Shown piece after piece: positions 35,166 to 43,297 of a DNA stretch of 64,000 bases (position 1 is its first letter; each line of letters begins with the position of its first letter). The position numbers and the translations under genes are program-made. Below the pieces are notes generated by a model. The model saw nothing but the letters and a program-made list of their open reading frames with translations. It did no database searches and was not told where the DNA came from. Source of the stretch: CAZGUH01 sp964529005 (GTDB taxonomy: Bacteria; Actinomycetota; Acidimicrobiia; Acidimicrobiales; Ilumatobacteraceae); contig CAZGUH010000005.1 of the NCBI GenBank assembly GCA_964529005.1, positions 68,228 to 132,227 of the forward strand, read 5' to 3'.

Positions 35166-35213
35166 CCATGACCCGTCCGAGAGGGCGGGGTTCAGTAGCG
35201 TTCTGACACGGAC

Positions 35214-36944
35214 ATGTCCTCTCCGGCAACCGCCCCTCTTCTCGCGCAGCGATATCGCCTGCAGCGACGTCTCGCCCAGGGAGGCATGGCCGAGGTGTGG
35301 CTGGCGACGGACACCGCCTTGTCGCGCCAGGTTGCGGTGAAGGTCCTGAAGCCCGTGCTGGCCGCCGATCCGGTCGTCGCCGAGCGGTTCCGGCGCGAGG
35401 CGATCGCGGTCGCCGGGCTCAGCCACCCGAACATCGTCGCCGTTCACGACACCATCGAGGAGAACGGCCGCCAAGCCGTCGTCATGCAGTTGGTGAACGG
35501 CAAGAGCTTGCGTCAACTGCTCGACGAGCAGAAGCGCCTGAGCCCGGAGCTGACGATCCACATCGGCACGTGCGTCGCATCGGCGCTCGATGCCGCGCAC
35601 CGGGCCGACCTGGTGCACCGCGACGTCAAGCCTGGCAACATCCTCGTCACGCCCGACGGCCGCGTGATGCTCACCGACTTCGGGATCGCCAAAGGCGTCA
35701 CCGCCGGCGACGACCTGACGAGCGACAACGTCATGATGGGAACGGCGAAGTACCTGTCGCCCGAACAGGTGCGCGGCCGCAAGCTCGACGGCCGCGCCGA
35801 CCTGTACTCGCTCGGCCTCGTGCTCTACGAGTGTCTCGCCGGCCGCGTGCCGTTCCTCGGCGAGACCGATGCCGACACCGCCCTCGCCCGCCTCCAGCGC
35901 GATCCGACCGACCTCAGCCGCCTTCGGCCGACGCTCCCCTACGGTCTGGCCCCGCTGATCCACCGGCTGCTCTCACGCAATCCGGAGGATCGACCGGCGA
36001 GCGGCGCCGAGCTGAAAGCTGCGCTCGCGCGCATCAGCAGTGGCGTCGACGACCCGACGACCACCCTCACCCCGCCGCGGGGCGCGGCGCGCTCGGCCCC
36101 GACCCCCGCGCCGGCGACACCGCGTGGCTTCACCCCGGCGCCGTCGCGGACTCCGAGCGGCGACGCGCGGCCCCGCCCGGCCCCGGCGAATGCGGCCGCG
36201 GCGAGCCCGGCGCCGCGCGTGCCGATGATCCCGGGCCAGCCTCGCGATATGACGCCGTCGTCGACGTCCATCCCTCTCGGACGGCCGAGCCGCCAGGACC
36301 AGCAGCGCTGGGGCCCGTCGCTCGTCGTGGTGGGAGGCTTGCTGCTGCTCGCGCTCATCGTGTCGGTGCTGCTGTGGCTGAGCCTCGACGACGGTGACCA
36401 GACGGACGGCGCGAGCGCCACCGAAGCGACGTCGACCACGGCGGTCGCGTCGTCGCCGCCCGTGCCCACGGGGACGACGGTGATCGAATCGATCTCCAGC
36501 TTCGATCCCGGCGATCGGGAGACGAGCGCCGAGAACGAGCAGCAGATCCCGAACGTCCGCGACGGCGACCCGTCGACAGCGTGGACGACGGAGTGCTACA
36601 GCAACAAGTACATGGGCGCGAAGCAAGGTGTCGGGCTGGTGTTGACGCTCGAGGAGACCACCACGGGAACGTTGAGCGTCGACATCGCCAGCGCGCCCTA
36701 CCAGGTGGAGGTCTACACCGCTGCGACGCCGGCGATCCCGGGGTCGATCGACGCGTGGGGAACCCCCGTGGTCGAGAAGTTCGCCGGCAACGAACCCACG
36801 ACGGTCACCGCGGAGATCACGAACGCGCCGGCTCGCTATGTCCTCGTGCTGTTCCGCGAGCTCGGCAAGGCTGGCTCGGCATGCGGCGACGCGCATCCCT
36901 TCAAGGGTCGCATCGGCGAGATCTCGTTCACCCCGGCGGCCTGA
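35214..36944 (+). CDS. Membrane Ser/Thr protein kinase with extracellular C-terminal domain
   Basis: 576 residues. The N-terminal PknB-type kinase domain has all key residues: loop LAQGGMAEVWLA, Lys43 in VAVKVLK, HRDVKPGNIL (about 135), TDFGIAKG (about 154) and an activation segment ending GTAKYLSPEQ. A Pro/Ala/Ser linker follows, one membrane helix (about residues 366-390), then a 170-residue extracellular domain (RDGDPSTAWTTECYSN; APARYVLVLFRELG) resembling discoidin-like sugar-binding domains. The M. tuberculosis MviN protein at this locus carries a pseudokinase plus a similar external domain; here they form a separate, apparently active kinase. The stop overlaps the sigma gene start. Confidence 0.88.
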   Translation: MSSPATAPLLAQRYRLQRRLAQGGMAEVWLATDTALSRQVAVKVLKPVLAADPVVAERFRREAIAVAGLSHPNIVAVHDTIEENGRQAVVMQLVNGKSLRQLLDEQKRLSPELTIHIGTCVASALDAAHRADLVHRDVKPGNILVTPDGRVMLTDFGIAKGVTAGDDLTSDNVMMGTAKYLSPEQVRGRKLDGRADLYSLGLVLYECLAGRVPFLGETDADTALARLQRDPTDLSRLRPTLPYGLAPLIHRLLSRNPEDRPASGAELKAALARISSGVDDPTTTLTPPRGAARSAPTPAPATPRGFTPAPSRTPSGDARPRPAPANAAAASPAPRVPMIPGQPRDMTPSSTSIPLGRPSRQDQQRWGPSLVVVGGLLLLALIVSVLLWLSLDDGDQTDGASATEATSTTAVASSPPVPTGTTVIESISSFDPGDRETSAENEQQIPNVRDGDPSTAWTTECYSNKYMGAKQGVGLVLTLEETTTGTLSVDIASAPYQVEVYTAATPAIPGSIDAWGTPVVEKFAGNEPTTVTAEITNAPARYVLVLFRELGKAGSACGDAHPFKGRIGEISFTPAA

Positions 36945-37531
36945 TGCTGGGCGCCGACGACGATCTCGCGCTCGTCGCGGCCGCACGCGCCGGCGACGCC
37001 GCGGCGCTCGACCGCTTGCTGCGCCGCCACTACGACCGGATCTACGCCGTCTGCCGCCGTGTCACCGGCCACGACGCCGATGCTGCCGACGCCGCCCAGG
37101 AGGCGCTGATGGCGGTCGTCCGCGGGTTGCCGCGCTTCGACGGCCGCTCGTCGTTCGGCACGTGGGTGTACCGCATCGCCACGAACGCGAGCCTGGACGA
37201 GCTGCGCCGCCGACGCCGGCGGCCGCTGCTGACGCAAGCGGGCGGTGAGTCGCCGCAACCCGAACCGGTCGATCACGCCTCGTCGGCACAGCTGGATGCG
37301 GTGGCGACGCGGTCGGAGCTCGACCTCGGTCTGGCCCAGCTGACCGAGGAATTCCGGGTGCCGGTCGTCCTGCGCGACGTCGCTGACCTGGACTATGCCG
37401 AGATCGCGGCGATCCTCGACGTCCCTCTTGGCACCGTCAAATCACGCATCGCACGCGGCCGCGCCATGCTCGGCGCAGCTCTCGTCGGGAACTCCAGCGA
37501 CGACAGGGAACGTCCAAGGTCTGCGCCATGA
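36944..37531 (+). CDS. ECF sigma factor, SigM-like
   Basis: 195 residues. Region 2: DRIYAVCRRVTGHDADAADAAQEALMAVVRGLPRFDGRSSF and TWVYRIATNASLDELRRRRRR (each read as shorter pieces). Region 4: EEFRVPVVLRDVADLDYAEIAAILDVPLGTVKSRIARGRAML. ATG 36944 overlaps the kinase stop (TGATG). By position, before the anti-sigma gene, trxB and trxA, it corresponds to mycobacterial SigM (Rv3911). Coupling to a transmembrane kinase suggests envelope-stress control. Confidence 0.88.
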   Translation: MLGADDDLALVAAARAGDAAALDRLLRRHYDRIYAVCRRVTGHDADAADAAQEALMAVVRGLPRFDGRSSFGTWVYRIATNASLDELRRRRRRPLLTQAGGESPQPEPVDHASSAQLDAVATRSELDLGLAQLTEEFRVPVVLRDVADLDYAEIAAILDVPLGTVKSRIARGRAMLGAALVGNSSDDRERPRSAP

Positions 37532-38424
37532 GTGACGGACTCGATCCCCTGCACGCGGACGTCGATCCCGACGTGCTCCAGGCCAGCGCCTACGTCGACG
37601 GCGATCTGGCCGCCGATGAGCGCGCCCGGGTCGAAGCTTCGGCGTCGATCATGGAACGCGTCACCCAGATCCGTGCGGCTCGGGCAGCGCTCGCCAGCCC
37701 CTCTCCGATCGACCCGGCCCGCCGCGAGCAGGCGATCGCTGCGGCGATCGCTGCGTTCGGCGGCACGCGCCCTGCGGACGCCGATGCCGACGCCGACGCC
37801 GCCGACCCGCCGGTCGCGCCCGTGGTAGAGCCCCGCCGCCGCACCCGCTGGCTCCCGGCGCTGGCTGCCGCCGCGGTGGCCACCCTCGTCGGTGTGGGCG
37901 TCGTGCGCATGACGTCCGGCTCCGGTGACGATACGGCATCCGACGCGGCAATCCCGGAGGCGACGTCGAGCGCGGCGGGCTCGATCGAAGCAGCGACCGA
38001 GATGCAGCAAGGCGACGGCGACCCCGTCCCTGCCGCCGCCGGCGCCGAGGATTCGTCGGTGATGGCGGACGAGCAACGCACCAGCGAGGCCCTCGACATC
38101 AACGGACCGGGCGAGGTGGGCTCGGATGGCACGGCGTCCCCGGCCCAGCCCGGCGATGCGTCCGCGACCACCAGCGCCGCGCCGCCCGAGCTCGTGACCG
38201 AGGCCGACCTCCAGGACTTCGCGCGCGCCCGCCAGGCTCAGCCGCCGGCCGGATCTCCGACCGGGTCGTTGGCGACGGCGGGCCCGTGCGGATACGCCCC
38301 CAGCGATGTGCTCGGCGACGCCACGCACCGCGGCGCGCCGTCCGTCGTGGTCGTCGACGGCGACGACGTGATCGCCGTCGACCCGGTGACCTGCGCCGAA
38401 CAACTCCGCGCCGACGCGCCGTAG
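37528..38424 (+). CDS. Anti-sigma-M-like membrane protein
   Basis: 298 residues. The N-terminal sigma-binding part reads DVLQASAYVDGDLAADERARVEA, like other anti-sigma domains but without zinc-binding Cys. One helix follows at about residues 112-130 (LPALAAAAVATLVGVGVV), then a low-complexity acidic extracellular region and a C-terminal segment with two Cys (TAGPCGYAP and DPVTCAEQL) that could form a disulfide. ATG 37528 overlaps the sigma stop (ATGA). Equivalent to RsmA (Rv3912) in mycobacteria by position and layout. Confidence 0.75.
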   Translation: MSDGLDPLHADVDPDVLQASAYVDGDLAADERARVEASASIMERVTQIRAARAALASPSPIDPARREQAIAAAIAAFGGTRPADADADADAADPPVAPVVEPRRRTRWLPALAAAAVATLVGVGVVRMTSGSGDDTASDAAIPEATSSAAGSIEAATEMQQGDGDPVPAAAGAEDSSVMADEQRTSEALDINGPGEVGSDGTASPAQPGDASATTSAAPPELVTEADLQDFARARQAQPPAGSPTGSLATAGPCGYAPSDVLGDATHRGAPSVVVVDGDDVIAVDPVTCAEQLRADAP

Positions 38425-38447
38425 CGCCGCGCAGCCACCGGCCCGTT

Positions 38448-38453
38448 TAGGCT
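38448..38453 (+). promoter_or_regulatory. -10 hexamer TAGGCT
   Basis: TAGGCT ends 7 nt before the ATG at 38461, giving a probable leaderless transcript for the membrane protein-trxB pair, separate from the sigma operon. Confidence 0.45.
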
Positions 38454-38460
38454 CCCCTGC

Positions 38461-38790
38461 ATGCCTGGCAATCCCCTCACCGACCCGGACTGGGCGCCGA
38501 ACCTCGCCGACACGGTCGTCCGCTATGTCGGCATGGTCCGCGACAAGACGACCAAGCCGGTCATCACCATCGCTCGTGCCGTCGTGTTCGGCATCATCGG
38601 TGCGGTGGGCGGCCTAGCGGTGGCGATCCTCGCCGTCGTGGCGCTGGTGCGCGGCATCATCGCAGCGCTCGAGTGGCCGTTCACCCACCCCACGGCGGTG
38701 TGGCTCACCTACCTCGGACTCGGGGGCATCTTCTGCCTCGCCGGAGCGTTGTTGATGGCGAAGCGCCACTCCAAGGAGCCTGTCGTATGA
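38461..38790 (+). CDS. Small membrane protein upstream of trxB
   Basis: 109 residues, two membrane helices (AVVFGIIGAVGGLAVAILAVVALV and VWLTYLGLGGIFCLAGALLM) with basic ends. Not recognised by name. Its stop overlaps the trxB start (ATGA), so it is co-translated with thioredoxin reductase; a single Cys in the second helix is the only redox-relevant residue. Confidence 0.7.
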   Translation: MPGNPLTDPDWAPNLADTVVRYVGMVRDKTTKPVITIARAVVFGIIGAVGGLAVAILAVVALVRGIIAALEWPFTHPTAVWLTYLGLGGIFCLAGALLMAKRHSKEPVV

Positions 38791-39737
38791 CGCATCGGAA
38801 GGTCATCATCATCGGATCGGGTCCCGCCGGTCTGACCGCCGCGATCTACACCGCCCGTGCCAACCTCGCCCCGCTCGTGATCGAGGGCGAGCCGTCGAGC
38901 ACGTCGGACCAGCCCGGGGGTCAACTGATGTTGACGACCGAGGTGGAGAACTTCCCCGGCTTCCCCGAGGGGATCATGGGGCCCGAGTTGATGATGCGTT
39001 TCCGTGAGCAGGCGGCGCGGTTCGGCGCCGAGTTCCTCACCGAGAAGGCCACCAGCGTCGACTTCAGCCAGCGCCCCTTCACCGTGTCGGTCCGCGAGCA
39101 GAGGTACACCGCCGACGCGGTGATCGTGTCGACCGGGGCGCAGAGCCTGATGCTCGGGCTCGAGGCCGAGTCCCGCCTGCTCGGCCACGGCCTCTCGACC
39201 TGCGCCACGTGCGACGGCTTCTTCTTCCGCAACCACGAGATCGCGGTCGTCGGCGGCGGCGATTCGGCCGTGGAGGAAGCCACCTTCCTCACCAAATTCG
39301 CGTCGAAGGTCACGTTGATCCACCGTCGCGACTCGCTGCGCGCCAGCAAGATCATGCAGGAGCGGGCGCTCAGCAACCCGAAGATCGAGATCATGTGGGA
39401 CACGGTGGTCGACGAGCTCGTCGGCGACGAGAAGCTGGAAGGCGCGATCGTGCGCAACGTGAAGACCGGCGAGACGCAGAAGCTGGGCGTCACCGGGCTG
39501 TTCGTCGCCATCGGGCACCGCCCGAACACCGACTTGTTCAAGGGCATCCTCGACATGGACGACAACGGCTACCTCGTCACACTCCCCGGCTCGACCGCGA
39601 CCAACGTGCCGGGCGTCTTCGCTTGCGGCGACGTCCAGGACCACACGTACCGGCAGGCGATCACCGCCGCCGGGACCGGATGCATGTCGGCGATCGACGC
39701 CGAGCGCTGGCTCGAGGCCAACGTCGGCGACCACTGA
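38787..39737 (+). CDS. trxB: Thioredoxin reductase
   Basis: 316-residue NADPH- and FAD-dependent reductase that keeps thioredoxin reduced. FAD-binding KVIIIGSGPAGLTAAIYTARANL, the redox site CATC in LSTCATCDGFFFRNHE (about residues 142-145), NADPH-binding VVGGGDSAVEEATFL, and the C-terminal FAD segment GVFACGDVQDHTYRQAITAAGTG are all present. ATG 38787 overlaps the preceding stop. trxA follows 121 bp downstream with its own TAGCAT hexamer. Confidence 0.97.
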   Translation: MTHRKVIIIGSGPAGLTAAIYTARANLAPLVIEGEPSSTSDQPGGQLMLTTEVENFPGFPEGIMGPELMMRFREQAARFGAEFLTEKATSVDFSQRPFTVSVREQRYTADAVIVSTGAQSLMLGLEAESRLLGHGLSTCATCDGFFFRNHEIAVVGGGDSAVEEATFLTKFASKVTLIHRRDSLRASKIMQERALSNPKIEIMWDTVVDELVGDEKLEGAIVRNVKTGETQKLGVTGLFVAIGHRPNTDLFKGILDMDDNGYLVTLPGSTATNVPGVFACGDVQDHTYRQAITAAGTGCMSAIDAERWLEANVGDH

Positions 39738-39858
39738 GCGTGAGACCACGGTGTGCTGTTCCAGCGTCACTCTGCGTGGTCGTCTCGGGGAATGTGTCGG
39801 CCCTGGTACGTGTTGCATGCCTCGGTAGCATTGCTGCCCTGATCGAAAGGACCTCCCC

Positions 39859-40197
39859 ATGGCCGACGGTATCCTGACACTCACCTCTTCGACGTTCGAC
39901 GAGATCGTCGCCGGGTCGGACAAGCCGATCCTCGTCGACTTCTGGGCTGAGTGGTGCGGGCCGTGCAAGATGATCGCGCCGATCCTCGGCGAGATCGCCA
40001 GCGAACAGAGCGACAAGTTGACGGTCGCCAAGCTCAACGTCGACGAGAACCCCGACCTCGCGCTGCGCTTCAACGTGATGAGCATCCCGACGTTGCTGGT
40101 CTTCGACAAGGGCGACGTGCGCAAGCGCCTCGTCGGAGCGAAAGGCAAGGGTCAACTTCTGCAGGAGCTCGACGAATTCCTCGTCACCTCCCACTGA
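39859..40197 (+). CDS. trxA: Thioredoxin
   Basis: 112 residues. The active site is WCGPCK in FWAEWCGPCKMIAPIL, and the conserved cis-Pro is in MSIPTLLVFDKG. The ATG at 39859 has AAAGGACC upstream. The stop is directly followed by the CwlM-like frame, whose possible CTG start overlaps it (CTGA). The order trxB-trxA-cwlM is as in mycobacteria. Confidence 0.97.
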   Translation: MADGILTLTSSTFDEIVAGSDKPILVDFWAEWCGPCKMIAPILGEIASEQSDKLTVAKLNVDENPDLALRFNVMSIPTLLVFDKGDVRKRLVGAKGKGQLLQELDEFLVTSH

Positions 40198-41177
40198 CGG
40201 CCGGTCAACGCGGCGAGGCGGTGCGCGACCTGCAGCGCCGCCTCGCCGCCGCCGGGTTCTTGTCCAACCCAGGCGCGGAACCGAGCGTCTACTGCTCCGC
40301 GACCGTCGCCGCGGTCTCGTCGTTCCAGTCGGCTCGCGGTCTCACGGTGACCGGCGCCTGCGACGAGAACACATGGTCGGCGCTGGTCGAGGCGTCGTGG
40401 CGATTGGGCGACCGGCTTCTCTTGCTCACGTCCCCCAACCTGCGCGGCGACGACGTGGCGGATCTGCAGTCACGCCTCGGTCGCCTCGGATTCGACTGCG
40501 GCCGCGTCGACGGCATCTTCGGCGCCAGAACGGCCTCGGCCCTCGAGGATTTCCAACACAACTGTGGTCTGCACGCGGACGGGGTGTGCGGAACCGAGAC
40601 CATCCGTGCACTCGAACTGCTCAGCAGGCAGACCGGCAGCGGGCCAGGCGTCGCCCGGCTGCGCGAGGTCGAGGCACTGCGGGTCATCGTCGGCTCCCTC
40701 GCCCGCCGCCGCATCGTGGTCGGACAGTTCGGCGGCTTGAGCGCCATCACTCGCAGCATCAGCCGCGAGCTGCGTTTCAGCGGCGCTCACGTCATCACCG
40801 TCGACGAGCCGGACGCGGTGGCACAAGCGAACGTCGCCAATCGTTTCGGGGCCGAGGTGTACATCGGCTTCGCCGGCAGCACCGGCCCGACATCCGTCAT
40901 CTCGTACTACGCCGTGCCGACGTTCGAATCAGCCGGGGGCCGTTCGCTGGCCGAACGCCTGGCCGGCGCGATCCGCGCTCTCGATGGCGACGGCGCACCT
41001 CTGGTCGAGGTGCAGGGCATGCGTCTGCCTGTGCTGCGCGAGACCCGGATGACGGCGGTGCTGTGCTCGTTGAGCGATGTGCGGCGGTGGGTCGATCACG
41101 GCTTGGCGCTGACGTCCTCGGTGGTGTCTGCGCTCACCAGCTGGTCAGCGTCTCCGCTTGTGGACACTCAACCCTGA
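40194..41177 (+). CDS. CwlM-like peptidoglycan-binding pseudo-amidase
   Basis: About 327 residues. Two PG_binding_1 modules (RGEAVRDLQRRLAAAGF; RGDDVADLQSRLGRLGFDCG) precede an amidase_3-like domain (RRIVVGQFGGLSAITRSISR; ANVANRFGAEVYIGF; LRETRMTAVLCSLSD). The zinc ligands of real amidases are gone: GHGG is GQFGG, SLHCDA-type is GFAGST, and the catalytic Glu after LRETRM is Ser. In mycobacteria CwlM at this locus is a non-enzymatic, kinase-controlled activator of MurA. The start is uncertain: the first module needs LTAGQ, whose codon is CTG (40194); GTG 40221 would trim the module. Confidence 0.75.
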   Translation: MTAGQRGEAVRDLQRRLAAAGFLSNPGAEPSVYCSATVAAVSSFQSARGLTVTGACDENTWSALVEASWRLGDRLLLLTSPNLRGDDVADLQSRLGRLGFDCGRVDGIFGARTASALEDFQHNCGLHADGVCGTETIRALELLSRQTGSGPGVARLREVEALRVIVGSLARRRIVVGQFGGLSAITRSISRELRFSGAHVITVDEPDAVAQANVANRFGAEVYIGFAGSTGPTSVISYYAVPTFESAGGRSLAERLAGAIRALDGDGAPLVEVQGMRLPVLRETRMTAVLCSLSDVRRWVDHGLALTSSVVSALTSWSASPLVDTQP

Positions 41178-41365
41178 ATCGACGCTTTCTCCACACCTCT
41201 GTCCCCAGTATGTGCGTAAACCTGACGCTCGGGGTCTGGGCTCGACCTGAGGCTGTGCTCGACGCTTCAGGATGGGGCGACGGAAATCTGCCGCTGCGCC
41301 CGCCTCGGTGTGCGGCTGGGCGGTCCTCATTGTGAGGCGTCGCCGTGTTGACGTAAGGCGTCGCC

Positions 41366-42316
41366 TCAGGCGACGGAACCTCCGCTGTCGGTCATCGCCC
41401 GATAGATGCGCTCGAGATCCTCGAGGTCGGCGAACTCGATCGTGACGCGGCCACGCTTGGCCCCCATGGTCACCGAGACCCGCGTGTCCAGGTGGTCGGA
41501 CAACAGGTTCTCCAGTTCCAGCAACCCCGGTGGGCGCAGGCGTGCCGATGCAAGCTGCGCAGGCTTGGGGGACGCTCCGTCTCCGGCAGCCGGGTCTTCG
41601 GCCTCCTGCGCTGCTGCCACCCCGCCACCCCGCGCGCGCACCGCCTCCTCGACCGCACGCACGCTCCATCCCTCCGTGGCCGCTTGGCGCGCGATCGCCT
41701 CCTGAAAGGCACGGTCAGGCGTTCCCAGCAGAGCTCGTGCGTGTCCACCGGACAGGCGGCCGTCGGCCAGCAGGTGCTGGATCGACGGCGGCAGCGACAT
41801 CAACCGCAACGTGTTGGTGACAGCCGAACGGCTGCGTCCGACGCGGGTGGCGACCTGCTCGTGCGTCAGAGAGAAATCCTCGATCAGTTGCTGGTATGCC
41901 GCAGCTTCTTCGAGCGGCGTGAGATCCTGCCGATGCAAGTTCTCGACCAGTGCTTGCTCCACGGCGGTCATGTCGTCGGTCGAGCGCACCACTGCGGGAA
42001 TCACCGTCAGCCCCGCCCGGCGGGCAGCGCGCCAACGACGCTCCCCAGCCACCAGCTGATAGCTGCCGCCTTCGCGCGGGCGCACGAGGACCGGCTGCAA
42101 AACGCCCACCTCGCTGATCGACGCAGCGAGCTCCGCCAGCGACTCCTCGTCGAAGTGCACGCGCGGCTGGTGTGGGTTCGCGTGGATCGCGTCGATCGGC
42201 AGATGCTCCAAGTGCGCGCCAGCGGCGCCCGCCGCATCCGTCGCCCCCGACGACGGCAGCGCGTCCGACGGGATCAGCGCACCCAATCCCTTACCCAAAC
42301 CTCCGGGCCGTACCAC
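41366..42316 (-). CDS. parB: Chromosome partitioning protein ParB
   Basis: 316 residues; binds parS and spreads as a CTP-dependent clamp. The CTPase/ParB-N domain has LPIDAIHANPHQPRVHFDEESL and LVAGERRWRAARRAG (GERRxRA motif), then ALVENLHRQDLTPLEEA. The helix-turn-helix DNA-binding domain has TRVGRSRSAVTNTLRLMSLP. The C-terminal dimerisation segment ends RVTIEFADLEDLERIYRAM. GTG 42316 has the ribosome site AAAGGAGG 6 nt upstream. It overlaps parA by 26 nt. Confidence 0.96.
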   Translation of the reverse strand: MVRPGGLGKGLGALIPSDALPSSGATDAAGAAGAHLEHLPIDAIHANPHQPRVHFDEESLAELAASISEVGVLQPVLVRPREGGSYQLVAGERRWRAARRAGLTVIPAVVRSTDDMTAVEQALVENLHRQDLTPLEEAAAYQQLIEDFSLTHEQVATRVGRSRSAVTNTLRLMSLPPSIQHLLADGRLSGGHARALLGTPDRAFQEAIARQAATEGWSVRAVEEAVRARGGGVAAAQEAEDPAAGDGASPKPAQLASARLRPPGLLELENLLSDHLDTRVSVTMGAKRGRVTIEFADLEDLERIYRAMTDSGGSVA

Positions 42317-43136
42317 GGCTGACCTCCTTTGCGACCTCTCGATACGCGACCGCACCCCGCGAGGTGGGGTCGTAGGTGATGATCGGCTTTCCGAACGAGG
42401 GCGCCTCGCTCAGTCGCACCGTTCGTGGGATCACGGTGCGCAACACCTTCTCGCCAAAGTGCTCCCGCACCTCGTGCACGACCTGGTCCGCCAGCTTGGT
42501 CCGGGCGTCGTACATCACACACACGATCGTGCTCAGTTCGAGCGCAGGGTTGAGGTTGCGTCGGACGAGATCCACGTTCCGCAGCAGCTGACCGAGGCCC
42601 TCGAGCGCGTAGTACTCGCACTGAATCGGGACCAGCACCTCCCGCGCGGCGTTCAACCCGTTGACCGTCAGCAGTCCGAGCGACGGCGGACAATCGACCA
42701 GCACGTAGTCGTAGTCCGCCACCACCGCGTCGATCGCCCGCTTCAGGCGGTTCTCGCGGCTGAAGGCGGGCACGAGCTCGATCTCCGCGCCTGCCAGGTC
42801 GAGGCTTGCTGGCGCCACGAACAAGTTGCGGATGGCCGTCGGTTCGATGCAGTTCTCGAGTGGGGCCTCGTGCATGATCACGTGGTACATCGACGTCTCG
42901 AGACCCCGGTTCTCGATCCCGAGGCCCGTCGACGCGTTGCCCTGGGGATCGAGGTCGATCACCAGGGTGCGGTATCCGAGCTCAGCAAGGCATGCGCCGA
43001 GGTTGATCGTCGTCGTCGTCTTGCCGACGCCGCCTTTCTGATTGGCGACGGCGATGACACGCGGGAGCGCCCGTGCGGTGGGCGTGGGCTCCGTCGGCGT
43101 GCTCGGCTCGACCGACGTCGTGTACTCAGACGTCAT
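42291..43136 (-). CDS. parA: Chromosome partitioning ATPase ParA
   Basis: 281 residues. Deviant Walker A with the signature lysine: VIAVANQKGGVGKTTTTINLGACLA. Walker A' is LVIDLDPQGNASTGLGI and the switch region VLVDCPPSLGLLTVNGL. The Ser/Thr/Pro-rich N-terminus (about 45 residues) is variable. ATG 43136 is used. The next feature upstream is a pair of parS sites. Confidence 0.97.
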   Translation of the reverse strand: MTSEYTTSVEPSTPTEPTPTARALPRVIAVANQKGGVGKTTTTINLGACLAELGYRTLVIDLDPQGNASTGLGIENRGLETSMYHVIMHEAPLENCIEPTAIRNLFVAPASLDLAGAEIELVPAFSRENRLKRAIDAVVADYDYVLVDCPPSLGLLTVNGLNAAREVLVPIQCEYYALEGLGQLLRNVDLVRRNLNPALELSTIVCVMYDARTKLADQVVHEVREHFGEKVLRTVIPRTVRLSEAPSFGKPIITYDPTSRGAVAYREVAKEVSRGTARRFG

Positions 43137-43231
43137 CAGGGGTGCGCTCCGATCGGGGATTGTCCGCGCATCGACACGCGGCCGCCGAGACTGTATCCCC
43201 ACCATCCTGCTCCGTGCATGGATGGCCGCGA

Positions 43232-43247
43232 TGTTTCACGTGAAACC
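43232..43247. promoter_or_regulatory. parS site 1
   Basis: TGTTTCACGTGAAACC matches the bacterial parS consensus TGTTTCACGTGAAACA at 15 of 16 positions. Located between parA and rsmG, about 3.7 kb from dnaA. Confidence 0.95.
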
Positions 43248-43259
43248 TCAGCTTCAGAC

Positions 43260-43289
43260 GAGCCGATGTTCCACGTGAAACATCGGCTC
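43260..43289. promoter_or_regulatory. parS site 2 within a 30-bp palindrome
   Basis: TGTTCCACGTGAAACA (43267-43282) matches parS at 15 of 16 positions. It is flanked on both sides by GAGCCGA/TCGGCTC, giving 15-bp arms with one mismatch. The flanks are not part of parS. Placed just past the rsmG stop, the transcript could fold into a terminator hairpin. Confidence 0.9.
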
Positions 43290-43297
43290 AGCCAAGG

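Noticed and set aside
41178..41365. Small gene or regulatory RNA between the cwlM-like gene and parB
   Set aside because: Only a direct repeat (AGGCGTCGCC twice near 41336-41370) is visible; no start with a ribosome site and no convincing hairpin.
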